Notes under the pieces: model-generated
The model's input: only the letters and a program-made list of their open reading frames with translations
Database searches by the model: none
Told to the model about the DNA's origin: nothing
Made by a program: the position numbers and the translations under genes
Origin: Gelidibacter pelagius
GTDB taxonomy: Bacteria > Bacteroidota > Bacteroidia > Flavobacteriales > Flavobacteriaceae
Direction of reading: 5' to 3'
Assembly: GCF_017581925.1 (NCBI RefSeq)
Contig: NZ_JAGEVG010000006.1
Location: 1 to 64,000, forward strand
Length of the DNA stretch: 64,000 nucleotides
Part shown: in pieces, positions 50,021 to 59,802 of the stretch
How positions within the stretch are numbered: position 1 is the stretch's first letter
Layout: each line of letters begins with the position of its first letter

Positions 50021-52384
50021 ATGGAATCCAGAACCTCGACATCTACTAATGAACTCAAAAAAACGATAGATCTTTATCTCTCCAGATGGAAATTAATATC
50101 TTTTTTTGTGATTGTTGCGCTTGCGTTGGCATTCACCTACCTTCGTTATACCACCTACGAATATCAGGCTTCGGCTAGCATTAAAATTAAAGACGACAAG
50201 CAATCCCAAAAACTTCCAAGCATTTCAGAACTAAGTAAAGGTTCTCTTTTTTCCGAAAGAAACACCAAAATAAATGATGAAATTGAAGTCCTAACTTCTA
50301 GAGCCCTAATTGCTAATGTTGTAAAGAAACTACACTTAAACATTAGATATTATGAACAAGGCAAAATAAAAGAGCAGGAACTGTATAAGAACCCACCTGT
50401 AGCCTTGAGTTTTTTTGCTAGTGATTCAATCATTCATCAAGTTGATACCACACTTTTTATTAAGGTTAAATCTCCTTCACAATTTTTAATGTTTCAAGAT
50501 GACGGCAAATCTTTAATAGATCGTGATGTGTCTGGAGGGAAATTATTTTCTTTTGGTGATCGCATTAAAACAGGCTTTGGCGATATGGTGATAGTTCCAA
50601 ACACCGCGAAGTATGCACCAAAAATTGGAAGCAATTTAAAGGTTTCATTAAATCGTGTGAACTCCCTTGTAAATCAGTATCAATCAAAGATTTCGACATC
50701 TGTTGAAAAAGAATCAACTATTGTCAAACTGTCACTTAAGGACAACATTCCTAGTAGGGCTATTGATATTTTAAATCAAATAATTAAAGAGTATAATAAT
50801 GATGTTATTGCAGATAAAGAAGAAGTTATCAAGGTAACTTCAGACTTTATAAACAACCGTTTAGAGCTGGTTTTTAAAGAGCTTGAAGAAGTAGATTTTA
50901 CTGCGGAACAGATTCAGAAAAGAAACAACTTAACGGCGCTTGGTTCCCAAGCCAATATTTATCTGGAAAGTGAAAAACAAAATGAATTTCAAATTAGCAG
51001 CACTACCAACAAAATTCAATTAATAGATTATTTACAAGAAGAAATAAAAGAAAAGAACAAACGATCGGATTTATTACCAGCTAATATTGGAATTGACGAT
51101 TCAAATGTTAGCCAAGTAACGAGAAGTCATAATGAATTGGTTGCCCAACGGGATAAAATTTTAAAGAATTCCACTGAAAAGAATCCCGTGGTTATAAATT
51201 TGAATAACCAAATTGATGCCTTAAAAGCGAATTTAGAAAGTTCTCTGGAAAACATGAAGAGAACTAGTGAAATTACACTAAGTAGTCTTAATAGAGAAGA
51301 TGCGAGAATTAGAGGACAACTTTATTCCGCACCAACCAAACAAAGACAACTTCGAGACATTGAACGCCAACAGGGCATCAAAGAATCACTGTATATGTTC
51401 TTACTGGAAAAGCGAGAAGAATCAGCAATAAGTTTAGGTATGTTTACACCCAATGCTAAAGTTATTGAAACTGCATACTCAAATTACAATCCTGTCTCGC
51501 CAAATAAGATGATGACCTATTTAGGAGCGCTCATGTTCGGAATGATGATTCCCATTGGCTTTATCTTCGTAATGGACTTATTAGATACCAAAATTTATGA
51601 TAAGGACGATTTAATGGGAGCGCTTAAAATTCCTTATATTGGAGACATTCCGTTAACTAGTAAAAGAACAAAACTCATAAACAAGGTTGACTACTCTCCT
51701 AAAGCAGAAGCTTTCAGGATCTTACGGTCGAACATCGATTTCGTTTTAAAAGATCATGGAACAAATGCTAAAAAAATATTTATTACGTCCACTAGAGCGC
51801 AAGAAGGAAAATCACATACCAGTACCAACTTAGCTTCATCAATTTCATTTTCCGAAAAATCAGTTTTACTTATTGAAATGGACATCCGTGTACCAAAGAT
51901 CATGGAATACCTTAAAGAGAAACCCACTTCAAAGATTGGTTTATCAGATTATTTAGCGGACAAAAAATTGAGTCCTGATGATATTATAACCAAACTTAAA
52001 AATAATGCTTATTTAGATGTCATCGCCTCTGGAACCATACCACCAAATCCTTCTGAACTTTTAATGAGTCCAAGAGTGGAAGAGTTATTCAGATATTTTG
52101 AAAATAAGTATGATTATATTATTGTAGACGCATCTGCAGTTGGATTAGTCAGTGACACCCTTTTGATTGCCAAGTTTGCTGATATATTTATTTATGTCGT
52201 AAGTGCGGATAATATAGACAAGAGACATTTGGTTACCGTTGCTAAACCGCTCTATGCAGATAATAGATTACCAAATATGAATTTGCTATTAAATGGAACA
52301 AATTTCGACAAAAAAGGATATGGATATGGATATGGATATGGTAAAGATCCAGAGAAAAAGGAAAAGTGGTATCAGTTTTCATGA
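50021..52384 (+). CDS. Wzc-like tyrosine autokinase for polysaccharide export
   Basis: A 787-residue inner-membrane protein. A Wzz-like periplasmic part lies between two helices (LISFFVIVALALAFTYLR near 27-44; MTYLGALMFGMMIPIGFIFV near 497-516), with a long coiled coil (340-460). The cytoplasmic BY-kinase has a Walker A region TSTRAQEGKSHTSTNLASSI near 588-605, Walker A' LLIEMDIRVPKI and Walker B YIIVDASAVG. The C-terminus carries a tyrosine cluster KKGYGYGYGYGKDPEKKEK and WYQF, phosphorylated in Wzc proteins and controlling chain length and export. The cluster is encoded by four GGATAT repeats. It ends the plus-strand run. Confidence 0.93.
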   Translation: MESRTSTSTNELKKTIDLYLSRWKLISFFVIVALALAFTYLRYTTYEYQASASIKIKDDKQSQKLPSISELSKGSLFSERNTKINDEIEVLTSRALIANVVKKLHLNIRYYEQGKIKEQELYKNPPVALSFFASDSIIHQVDTTLFIKVKSPSQFLMFQDDGKSLIDRDVSGGKLFSFGDRIKTGFGDMVIVPNTAKYAPKIGSNLKVSLNRVNSLVNQYQSKISTSVEKESTIVKLSLKDNIPSRAIDILNQIIKEYNNDVIADKEEVIKVTSDFINNRLELVFKELEEVDFTAEQIQKRNNLTALGSQANIYLESEKQNEFQISSTTNKIQLIDYLQEEIKEKNKRSDLLPANIGIDDSNVSQVTRSHNELVAQRDKILKNSTEKNPVVINLNNQIDALKANLESSLENMKRTSEITLSSLNREDARIRGQLYSAPTKQRQLRDIERQQGIKESLYMFLLEKREESAISLGMFTPNAKVIETAYSNYNPVSPNKMMTYLGALMFGMMIPIGFIFVMDLLDTKIYDKDDLMGALKIPYIGDIPLTSKRTKLINKVDYSPKAEAFRILRSNIDFVLKDHGTNAKKIFITSTRAQEGKSHTSTNLASSISFSEKSVLLIEMDIRVPKIMEYLKEKPTSKIGLSDYLADKKLSPDDIITKLKNNAYLDVIASGTIPPNPSELLMSPRVEELFRYFENKYDYIIVDASAVGLVSDTLLIAKFADIFIYVVSADNIDKRHLVTVAKPLYADNRLPNMNLLLNGTNFDKKGYGYGYGYGKDPEKKEKWYQFS
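52316..52339 (+). repeat. GGATAT hexanucleotide repeat, four copies, in frame
   Basis: Four exact GGATAT units encode Gly-Tyr repeats in the kinase tail. A change in unit number would keep the frame and alter the number of Tyr residues. Confidence 0.9.
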
Positions 52385-52640
52385 TGCATCAAGTCACTTT
52401 ATAAAACAAGACGCTGTTTTTGACCATAGGTCAGTAACTTAAATCATTTCTATATTCAATAGAAATATTTCAGAAATAATTCTTGGAAATATAATTTCAA
52501 TTTGTTGTTTATATCTAAGAGGTTGTCCATACAGTAGCTTATAGTTTCATTAAAACATTTTTTAGACCTACCGACTACCCATAAACTATTTAATTTAAAT
52601 TTAAATTAGAGGCTCAATAGCTTCAAAAAATGAAAAGTAA
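52385..52640. other. Convergent gap between the Wzc-like and GT4 genes
   Basis: No gene and no strong terminator are visible in this 256-base gap between converging genes. It is AT-rich. Confidence 0.35.
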
Positions 52641-53774
52641 CTATCTTTGTAGTTCTGTTTTAATTAATTTGACCAAATCATTATTGATTATATTCACATC
52701 AAATCGTTCTTCCGCATATGTCCTGCTGTTAATTCCCATTTCTCTGATTTTATTAGGATTTTGAATAAAATACTCCATGGATTGTACCAATGCATCTAAA
52801 TCTTGAGGTTCTATTAAAAATCCGTTAAACCCTTCCTTTACAGATTCTCTACAGCCTACGGAATCTGTGGTAATAATTGGGTTTCCGCAAGCACAAGCCT
52901 CTAAAGTGGTTCTAGGTAAGCCTTCTCGATAATAACTCGGCAACACAAAAACATCTCTTTTATGCAGATGTTCTTCAATATTATATTGAAGGCCATGGAA
53001 AATAATAACGCCTTCATTATGTAAATGATTAAGTTCATCTTCACTGATTGCGGAAGGCGATGTTTCAGTTGCCCCAATTAGATGAAATTCCGAACTAGGA
53101 TATCTTGCTTTCAGTATTTTAGCAGCCTCAATATAAAGTGCAATTCCTTTTTCTTTAATCAACCTCGCGATCAAAAGAAATGTTACCTTATCAGAAGCGT
53201 TTTTCTCTTTAAATGTGAACTGTTTCAGGTTCACACCAGAACCACTTACAAATGCTACCTTTTGTGATTTTGGAATAATTTTTCTATCCAAAAAAACTTG
53301 GTGATCATCTCTATTTTGAAAAACTATGACACTATTTTTCCTAATAGATAACTTATACAGCGCTTCATTAAAACGTTGTAATATTTTTGTTTTCGTTGTC
53401 AATCCTGAAAAAGTATAGCCTAATCCTGTAATTAACGAAATCACAGGCACTTTGCACATATTGGCCGCAATTGAGGCATAAATTACTGGCTTGACGGTAT
53501 AAGGGAACACTAAGTCTATATTATTATCTTCAATTATTGATTTTAATTCATATATCGTTTGAAAATCTTTTAACGGATTGAGACCTGTGCGTTGTAAGTT
53601 GAATTCAATAGGAGTAGCCCCAATATGCTTAATTTTTTGAAGATACTTTTCTGTGAAAAAAGGAGCAGCAGCAAACACCTCGTAGTTGTTTGCAATGAGG
53701 TGTTTTATAAAATCACCTCTAAATTCGAAGAGAGATCCGTCATAGGAAGCTACTAATAGTATTCTTTTTTTCAT
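52641..53774 (-). CDS. Glycosyltransferase family 4
   Basis: A 377-residue GT-B enzyme. The N-domain begins KKRILLVASYDGSLFEFRGD and includes VFPYTVKPVIYASIAANMCK; the C-domain has VTFLLIARLIKEKGIALYIE, then VIIFHGLQYNIEEHLHKRDV and the nucleotide-sugar-binding LPSYYREGLPRTTLEACACG. No signal or membrane segment. It should add a sugar from a nucleotide donor to a lipid-linked acceptor in the cytoplasm; specificity is unknown. It is the last gene of the long minus-strand run, six bases after the first asparagine-synthase-like gene. Confidence 0.9.
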   Translation of the reverse strand: MKKRILLVASYDGSLFEFRGDFIKHLIANNYEVFAAAPFFTEKYLQKIKHIGATPIEFNLQRTGLNPLKDFQTIYELKSIIEDNNIDLVFPYTVKPVIYASIAANMCKVPVISLITGLGYTFSGLTTKTKILQRFNEALYKLSIRKNSVIVFQNRDDHQVFLDRKIIPKSQKVAFVSGSGVNLKQFTFKEKNASDKVTFLLIARLIKEKGIALYIEAAKILKARYPSSEFHLIGATETSPSAISEDELNHLHNEGVIIFHGLQYNIEEHLHKRDVFVLPSYYREGLPRTTLEACACGNPIITTDSVGCRESVKEGFNGFLIEPQDLDALVQSMEYFIQNPNKIREMGINSRTYAEERFDVNIINNDLVKLIKTELQR

Positions 53775-53780
53775 CCTATC

Positions 53781-55685
53781 TTAGTTTTGATTAAGATAAG
53801 TGAATTTATACCATTTTTGGAAACAGTAAAATGACCAGACTCTAAATGAGCTGTCTTTTTTACTGTCTAAATGGTCTTTGACCAATTTCGTAATCACTTC
53901 CACATTAAAAATCCCCTGAGATTTTAACAGTTCTGGTTCAATATAACTTTCAAGTTCCTTTCTAAGGCTCTGTCTCAACCAATCCCCTGTTGGGCTACCA
54001 AATCCGCTTTTACTCTTATCTAAAAACTTATCCGGAAACTGATCTTTGAAGGCATCTTTTAAAATGTATTTTTTATTCCATCCTTTCATGAGATAACTTT
54101 CGGGAAGAGTATTGGAAAATTCCCAGATTTCTCTATTCAAAAAAGGCGCTCTGCACTCTAATGAAGACATCATGCTAGTTCTATCCACTTTGGCAAGCAT
54201 TCCTCCCTCAAGACTCAATATTTTATCGACAAGTCTAAAATCTGTTACTGTTTTAATTTTTTGATTTTTTAAAACGTTTTTGTATTCAGTAAAGATATTC
54301 TTTTCAAAATGCTCTGGTACAATTATTTCAGCTAACTGATTACTTGTATTTGCCAGGGAAATAATATCCCAATAAAATTCTCCATCATAGTCTATTGCAT
54401 TCAGCAATTTGTTAATTTGATATTTCCTTCCACGATGATCATCTTTATCGATAAGGTATTTCTTACCTAATCCTGAGATGGTTTTATGCAGACGTTTAGG
54501 TACAAAACTCGTGTACTTATCATTCATTTTACCAATATAGTACTTATTATAACCTCCAAATACTTCATCACCTCCATCACCCGTCAATGCAACCTTGACG
54601 TGTTGACTCGTTTTTTTGGAAAGTAGGTGAGTGGGTAGGGCCGCTGAATCAGAAAAAGGCTCGTCGAAATTCAATAATATGTCATGAATATTATGTTTAA
54701 GATCATTCTCATCTATTATAAACTCATGATGATTACTATTCACCATTTTAGCAACAACCCTAGATTTATCCGACTCATCATACGCAGCTTTTTTGAATCC
54801 GATTGAAAAAGTATCGATCTTTTTGTCGGTAGTTTGCGCTAGACAAAGTGAGATAATTGAGGAATCAACGCCTCCGGATAAAAATGTTCCCAAACCAACA
54901 TCGGCAATAGATCTGCTCTCAACGCTTTTGTAAACCAGATCCTTCGTTTTCATTTTGGCGTCATCAAAGGAAATATTAGAAGCTTTAGGTTTTGGTTCAA
55001 CGTTGATTTTATGAATTGTTGTCTTGTGCGATGACAAATCATATTCCAAATAATGATTGGCTTCAAGCTTAAAAATCTGATCATAAATAGTGTGTGGAGC
55101 AGGGATATAAGTCAATCTAAAATAAAGATTCAGCCCTTTTTTTGAAATATTTGGAGTAAAATCTATGGTCTTAATAATAGATTTTAATTCTGAAGCCCAA
55201 ATGAATTCTTTATTTGTATGGGTATAATACAAAGGTTTTTCACCAAAAAAATCTCGGGCAATAAATAATTTATTGATCTTTTTGTCATAGATGCTAAATG
55301 CAAACATGCCATCCAACCATTGAAAGGATTCAACACCATATTTTTCGTAGGCCTTCAAAATAACTTCAGTATCACTAGAAGTATTAAAAGAAACACCTTC
55401 TGCTTCTAATTTAGCCTTAATCTGTTTGAAATTATAGATTTCGCCATTGAATACGATAACAATTTGTTTATCGTCTGAAAAGATAGGTTGTTTTCCAGAT
55501 GTTAAATCAATAATAGATAATCTTCGCATTCCCATGCCGACGGAAAAATTGGCGTTCTCCTCTGAGAATAGACCGTCATCATCAGGACCTCGGTGAATAA
55601 TGAGATTATTCATGGTATTGATGACATCTGATATCTTTTCCTTTTTCTGATTGGTTTTGGCGATTATGCCGTTAATTCCACACAT
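53781..55685 (-). CDS. Glutamine-hydrolysing asparagine synthase-like amidotransferase (first copy)
   Basis: A 634-residue AsnB-type protein. The Ntn glutaminase starts MCGINGIIA with Cys2 as nucleophile and has RRLSIIDLTSGKQPIF and NGEIYNFK. The synthetase domain has the PP-loop LSGGVDSSIISLCLAQ and VALTGDGGDEVFGGYNKYY, plus KVDRTSMMSSLECRAPFLNR. In polysaccharide loci, AsnB-like enzymes (such as WbpS) amidate sugar uronic acids rather than making asparagine, and a second copy lies four genes away here. Its length and intact motifs support activity. Sugar amidation is inferred from context. Confidence 0.88.
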   Translation of the reverse strand: MCGINGIIAKTNQKKEKISDVINTMNNLIIHRGPDDDGLFSEENANFSVGMGMRRLSIIDLTSGKQPIFSDDKQIVIVFNGEIYNFKQIKAKLEAEGVSFNTSSDTEVILKAYEKYGVESFQWLDGMFAFSIYDKKINKLFIARDFFGEKPLYYTHTNKEFIWASELKSIIKTIDFTPNISKKGLNLYFRLTYIPAPHTIYDQIFKLEANHYLEYDLSSHKTTIHKINVEPKPKASNISFDDAKMKTKDLVYKSVESRSIADVGLGTFLSGGVDSSIISLCLAQTTDKKIDTFSIGFKKAAYDESDKSRVVAKMVNSNHHEFIIDENDLKHNIHDILLNFDEPFSDSAALPTHLLSKKTSQHVKVALTGDGGDEVFGGYNKYYIGKMNDKYTSFVPKRLHKTISGLGKKYLIDKDDHRGRKYQINKLLNAIDYDGEFYWDIISLANTSNQLAEIIVPEHFEKNIFTEYKNVLKNQKIKTVTDFRLVDKILSLEGGMLAKVDRTSMMSSLECRAPFLNREIWEFSNTLPESYLMKGWNKKYILKDAFKDQFPDKFLDKSKSGFGSPTGDWLRQSLRKELESYIEPELLKSQGIFNVEVITKLVKDHLDSKKDSSFRVWSFYCFQKWYKFTYLNQN

Positions 55686-55710
55686 ACTTAAATTCGGTTT
55701 TATCTATTGA

Positions 55711-56856
55711 TTAGGTTGTACTTTTTATTAAATCAATATATGCTTTTAAAATATGATCTTTTTCAAAGTCTCTTATGCGATTTTCTCCATTTATCCTACA
55801 GTTTTCTGCATACTCTTGATGAGATACATAATAGTTTATGCCTTTGGCCATAAGTTCCATGTTTTTAATAGGTACCAGAATACCATAATCTGTTATCATT
55901 AGGTCTTCTCTCTCAGTTTCTAATTTTAAGATTTCACTTGGCCCAGATTGACAGTTTGTACTTAAAATGGGCAGGCCACAGGCCATAGCTTCTAGTAATA
56001 CATTTGGAAATCCTTCATGATTGGATCCAAATAAAAACAAGTCTGCTGCTTTTAGATATTGATAGGGATTAGGGTTAAACCCCATGAGTTTCACTTGATC
56101 ATTTATACCTAATTCTCCAATAAGCAGCTCTAAATATTCCTGTAATTCCCCAACCCCAAAAATATACAAATGCACTTTAGGATTCTGTAATCTATGAACC
56201 GCTCTAATTAACATTTCATGATTTTTCCCGCGATCTAATCGACCGAGAGTGATAAGGTTGAATTTTTCGGTATCGAACAAGGACGTATTGGCTTCAATGG
56301 ATTTTATTTTATCTAAATCAATAGGATTATGGATAACTTTCATTTTGTTGGAAGGTACTTTGAAATTATCAACTAAATCGTTTGCATTGCCATAAGAATT
56401 TGATATCACAAGATCTGATTCTTTATATAGAATCCTGATCAGACTCTTGTTGAAGGTAGACTGGATCCCTTTGTAGCTGTATTGAAGACTAGGATAAGCC
56501 CTTTCATTTGTTATTACCTTAAACTTATACGTTGTAAGTTTGCTTGCAAAAATGTTGATAAAAGAAGGTCTTGCCATGAAGCTCAGGCTATGCGTCAGTT
56601 TTAATTTTTTAGTTAATTTGGCATACTTATAGGCCAAAATCGGAATTTTAATGGCTTTCATAATACCATTTTCGTCACCTTCTGATTTTTCAATATAACT
56701 TATTTGTAAACCTTCGGGTAAGTCATAGTCAATGGAAGAATTCATTAGAACAAGATGGACTTCAATACCTTTTTCAATACAATAGGATACGATGTAGGAA
56801 ACAACCCTTTCTGCTCCACCTCCGGCTAACGAGTAAATAAGAATTCCTAATTTCAC
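55711..56856 (-). CDS. Glycosyltransferase family 4
   Basis: A GT-B enzyme of 381 residues from the GTG at 56856, whose product begins KLGILIYSLAGGGAERVVSY as expected for the family and lies one base after the upstream stop. An ATG at 56883 would add nine residues and overlap that gene by 26 bases; either may be used. The donor site appears as FNLITLGRLDRGKNHEMLIR and LFGSNHEGFPNVLLEAMACG, with ILSTNCQSGPSEIL. The GGGAERV motif is typical of WfgS/PglA-like transferases. It lies between two other GT/AsnB genes in one operon. Confidence 0.9.
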   Translation of the reverse strand: MKLGILIYSLAGGGAERVVSYIVSYCIEKGIEVHLVLMNSSIDYDLPEGLQISYIEKSEGDENGIMKAIKIPILAYKYAKLTKKLKLTHSLSFMARPSFINIFASKLTTYKFKVITNERAYPSLQYSYKGIQSTFNKSLIRILYKESDLVISNSYGNANDLVDNFKVPSNKMKVIHNPIDLDKIKSIEANTSLFDTEKFNLITLGRLDRGKNHEMLIRAVHRLQNPKVHLYIFGVGELQEYLELLIGELGINDQVKLMGFNPNPYQYLKAADLFLFGSNHEGFPNVLLEAMACGLPILSTNCQSGPSEILKLETEREDLMITDYGILVPIKNMELMAKGINYYVSHQEYAENCRINGENRIRDFEKDHILKAYIDLIKSTT

Positions 56857-56857
56857 T

Positions 56858-57949
56858 CTAATTGTTTTTTTTATGATAAACATTCATAAATAAATCCTCG
56901 TATTTAGCGAGAATAGTTTTACTACTATACCTTGTGCTAACCGATGCACTGACATCCTTCGGATTAAAATTGTAATTGGCATTAAATGTTTCAAGTTTTT
57001 GTACAAACTCATTTACATTAGATACAATGTTACCATTTATATCTGGAAATATTATTTCGTTTATTCCACCAGGTGCATCAAAAGCTAGAACTGGCGTACC
57101 GACCATACAACTTTCAATTATAGAGTTAGGAAAGCCTTCCGTATAAGAACCTTGCAAGTATAAATCACTTTCTGCTAAATATTTCTCGACTTTCGTTGTG
57201 AAGGGGATGTGAGTAATTTTACTTTTTAAGTTAAAGTCTTTAATTTGCGCGAAAATCTCATCATAAAGTATTCCTTTGCCAATTAACGTGTAATGAAAGT
57301 CAAAATCAACTTTTGATAGTGCTTCCAAAATTCTATGATGACCTTTTTCTTGATCAAATCGAGCAACGGTTATAAAATTTATGGGAGTGTTTATTTTGTT
57401 TCTTTCTTTAACTTTAAAGTTATCCGTTATGGGATTATTAATTAAAACTAACTTGTTTTTTTTAATATTGAAATTCTTATTAAAGTCTTCTAACATATCG
57501 TTAGATTGACAAATTATTTTATCAAAAAAATTGAACCGCTTATCACCTAAGAAACTAAAAGTCGACGGATTACGTTGATTTTCATAATTAGCGAGGACAC
57601 TTAAAACATTAACTTCTCTCGCAATAAATATTGTTTTTGGAAAAAATAAGGACAAATAGGAGGTGACAGTATTTAAATGACTGATTGCACTTACCACAAT
57701 ATCTGGCTTTGTATTTAGAATATATTTAAATAGGGCGAAAACGCCTTTTGATACTCTGGGTTTCTCGAGAAAAATAACATTAATATTTTTAATATTATAG
57801 GAAGCATCTTTGGAATATCCAACAATAAGTAAGGTTGAATTAAACTTAGTTGAATCTATGTTCTGGGCTATGTAGGACATTACCCGCTCAGCACCACCTG
57901 GCAATAGATTAGGGAGCGTAAACGTAATGTTTATCTTATCTGATTTCAT
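56858..57949 (-). CDS. Glycosyltransferase family 4
   Basis: A 363-residue GT-B enzyme starting MKSDKINITFTLPNLLPGGA, with PGGAERVMSYI at the acceptor site. The donor domain has INFITVARFDQEKGHHRILE, then ITHIPFTTKVEKYLAESDLY and LQGSYTEGFPNSIIESCMVG. It overlaps the second AsnB-like gene by 14 bases, so it is translated with it. It resembles the downstream GT4 in the start motif, suggesting a duplicated family within the locus. Sugar specificity is unknown. Confidence 0.9.
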   Translation of the reverse strand: MKSDKINITFTLPNLLPGGAERVMSYIAQNIDSTKFNSTLLIVGYSKDASYNIKNINVIFLEKPRVSKGVFALFKYILNTKPDIVVSAISHLNTVTSYLSLFFPKTIFIAREVNVLSVLANYENQRNPSTFSFLGDKRFNFFDKIICQSNDMLEDFNKNFNIKKNKLVLINNPITDNFKVKERNKINTPINFITVARFDQEKGHHRILEALSKVDFDFHYTLIGKGILYDEIFAQIKDFNLKSKITHIPFTTKVEKYLAESDLYLQGSYTEGFPNSIIESCMVGTPVLAFDAPGGINEIIFPDINGNIVSNVNEFVQKLETFNANYNFNPKDVSASVSTRYSSKTILAKYEDLFMNVYHKKNN

Positions 57950-59783
57950 AGCCCTTGTTATTATTTAACCATTGTTTAAGTACCAATAATTTCCATATTA
58001 ATGGATAATGATTTGCATTTCCATCCATGTGTTTCTTGATTTTATTGGAAACATCTTGATAGTTTATACCAGGAATTTCCATCAAACTTTTAGTGTCTAA
58101 TTCGGTTAGTACATATTCTTTCAACTCTTTTCTAAACCAGTTTTCAAAAGGCATGGTAAAACCAGCTTTAGGTCTATCAAAATATTCCTTTGGTACATAT
58201 TGATACAATACGTCTTTAAGGATGCGTTTTTGGTTCTTTCCTTTAAATTTATATTCGGAGGGCAGGGATCGAGCAAACTCTACTATTCGATAATCCATAA
58301 AAGGTGATCTTGCCTCCAAAGAATAAGCCATAGTTGCCCTATCTACTTTGGTGTTTATATCCCAATTTAAATACGTTTTTATATCAAAGTCTGATACCCG
58401 TTCAATTAAATTTTTATTATTATGAAGTAGATATTTTAACTCATCAACTTCTTTAGGATCTTTTAAGCCAGTATTTTGAGAAAAGCTCTTGTCCGTCTTA
58501 GAGTCGATATAAATAGATTCTATAGAATTATAGACCATAAACTCTGAAATGATTTTTAATTTATAGTGAGGTGCAAGTCCTGTTAGCTTTGACATAATAA
58601 GTCTTATTGGATAAGGGATCTTCATGAATTTGGATCCTTGATTTATCCAATTGTAACGATGATAACCAGAGAAACTTTCATCACCACCATCTCCCGAAAT
58701 CGCGACTGTGACTTGTTTTTTTGTGTGCTTTGCCAATAACATTGAAGGGATGGCTGAAGAATCTGCAAAAGGCTCATCAAAATAGTGATGGAAATTATCA
58801 ATTAGGGCAATGCCTTCATTATAATTACACTCAATGATATTATGGTCTGTCTGTAGATGATCGGCAACTTTTTTTGCATAAATACTTTCATCAAAACCTT
58901 TATCATTAAATTTTACTGAAAAGGTTTTTACTTTAGTGTCATAGGCATGTGTTGCCATAGCGGCCACAATAGATGAATCTACACCGCCAGAAAGGAATAC
59001 ACCTACTGGTACATCGGCAAACATCCTGATTTTCACTGCATCAGATAGCAGCCGTTTAAGCTCTGACTGTGCTTCCTTATAGTCACCATTAAATATATTT
59101 TCGCCTTTATAATCAATATCCCAGTACTGTTTTGTTTCGAGTTTTCCTGATTCTAAATCAAATACGAATGCGTAGCCAGGCAATAATTTATGGATTTCGT
59201 TAAAAATTGACAACGGATCAGGAATTGTTTCCCATGTTATATAAGAATTGATGGCATGTTCTGAAATAGTTAAATTAGTGTTGTGAAGTTGAATGGAAGA
59301 TATTTGACTTGCAAATTCAAAATCCCTTCTATTGTGGTAGTAGTAGAATGGCTTTTGACCAAGACGGTCACGAGCCCCAAAGAATTGATGCTTTTTTTTA
59401 TCATAAATGACAAAGGCAAACATTCCGTTAAAATGATTGACACAATTCTCGCCATATTCTAAGTAAGCGGCGCAGATTACCTCAGTATCACTTGTGGTCT
59501 TAAAAGTATAGCCTTTTTTATGGAGTTTATCCTTGAGGTCTTTGAAGTTGAATATCTCACCATTAAACACAATCTCAATATGGTCCAAATAGGAGAGCGG
59601 TTGATTAGACCTAACGTCTAAATCAATAATTGATAATCTGTTGTGTCCAAATACAATTGAATAATTGTCAGATTTATAAACTTTACAACCGGTTTGATCA
59701 GGGCCTCTAAATGACGTGCGTCTTAATTTTTCCTTAACTTGAGACTCATTGTATACTATGGTACTTCCGTAAATTCCGCACAT
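57936..59783 (-). CDS. Glutamine-hydrolysing asparagine synthase-like amidotransferase (second copy)
   Basis: A 615-residue AsnB-type protein with the glutaminase start MCGIYGSTIV (Cys2), NRLSIIDLDVRSNQPLSY and NGEIFNFKDL. The synthetase domain shows FLSGGVDSSIVAAMATHAYD and VAISGDGGDESFSGYHRYNW, then KVDRATMAYSLEARSPFMDY. It is clearly related to the first copy but divergent, so the two may act on different acceptors. It overlaps the downstream GT4 gene by 14 bases. A role in amidating a sugar acid of the polysaccharide is inferred from context; free asparagine synthesis is the alternative. Confidence 0.88.
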   Translation of the reverse strand: MCGIYGSTIVYNESQVKEKLRRTSFRGPDQTGCKVYKSDNYSIVFGHNRLSIIDLDVRSNQPLSYLDHIEIVFNGEIFNFKDLKDKLHKKGYTFKTTSDTEVICAAYLEYGENCVNHFNGMFAFVIYDKKKHQFFGARDRLGQKPFYYYHNRRDFEFASQISSIQLHNTNLTISEHAINSYITWETIPDPLSIFNEIHKLLPGYAFVFDLESGKLETKQYWDIDYKGENIFNGDYKEAQSELKRLLSDAVKIRMFADVPVGVFLSGGVDSSIVAAMATHAYDTKVKTFSVKFNDKGFDESIYAKKVADHLQTDHNIIECNYNEGIALIDNFHHYFDEPFADSSAIPSMLLAKHTKKQVTVAISGDGGDESFSGYHRYNWINQGSKFMKIPYPIRLIMSKLTGLAPHYKLKIISEFMVYNSIESIYIDSKTDKSFSQNTGLKDPKEVDELKYLLHNNKNLIERVSDFDIKTYLNWDINTKVDRATMAYSLEARSPFMDYRIVEFARSLPSEYKFKGKNQKRILKDVLYQYVPKEYFDRPKAGFTMPFENWFRKELKEYVLTELDTKSLMEIPGINYQDVSNKIKKHMDGNANHYPLIWKLLVLKQWLNNNKGYEIR

Positions 59784-59802
59784 ATTAGTAATGTAAAAAT
59801 AA

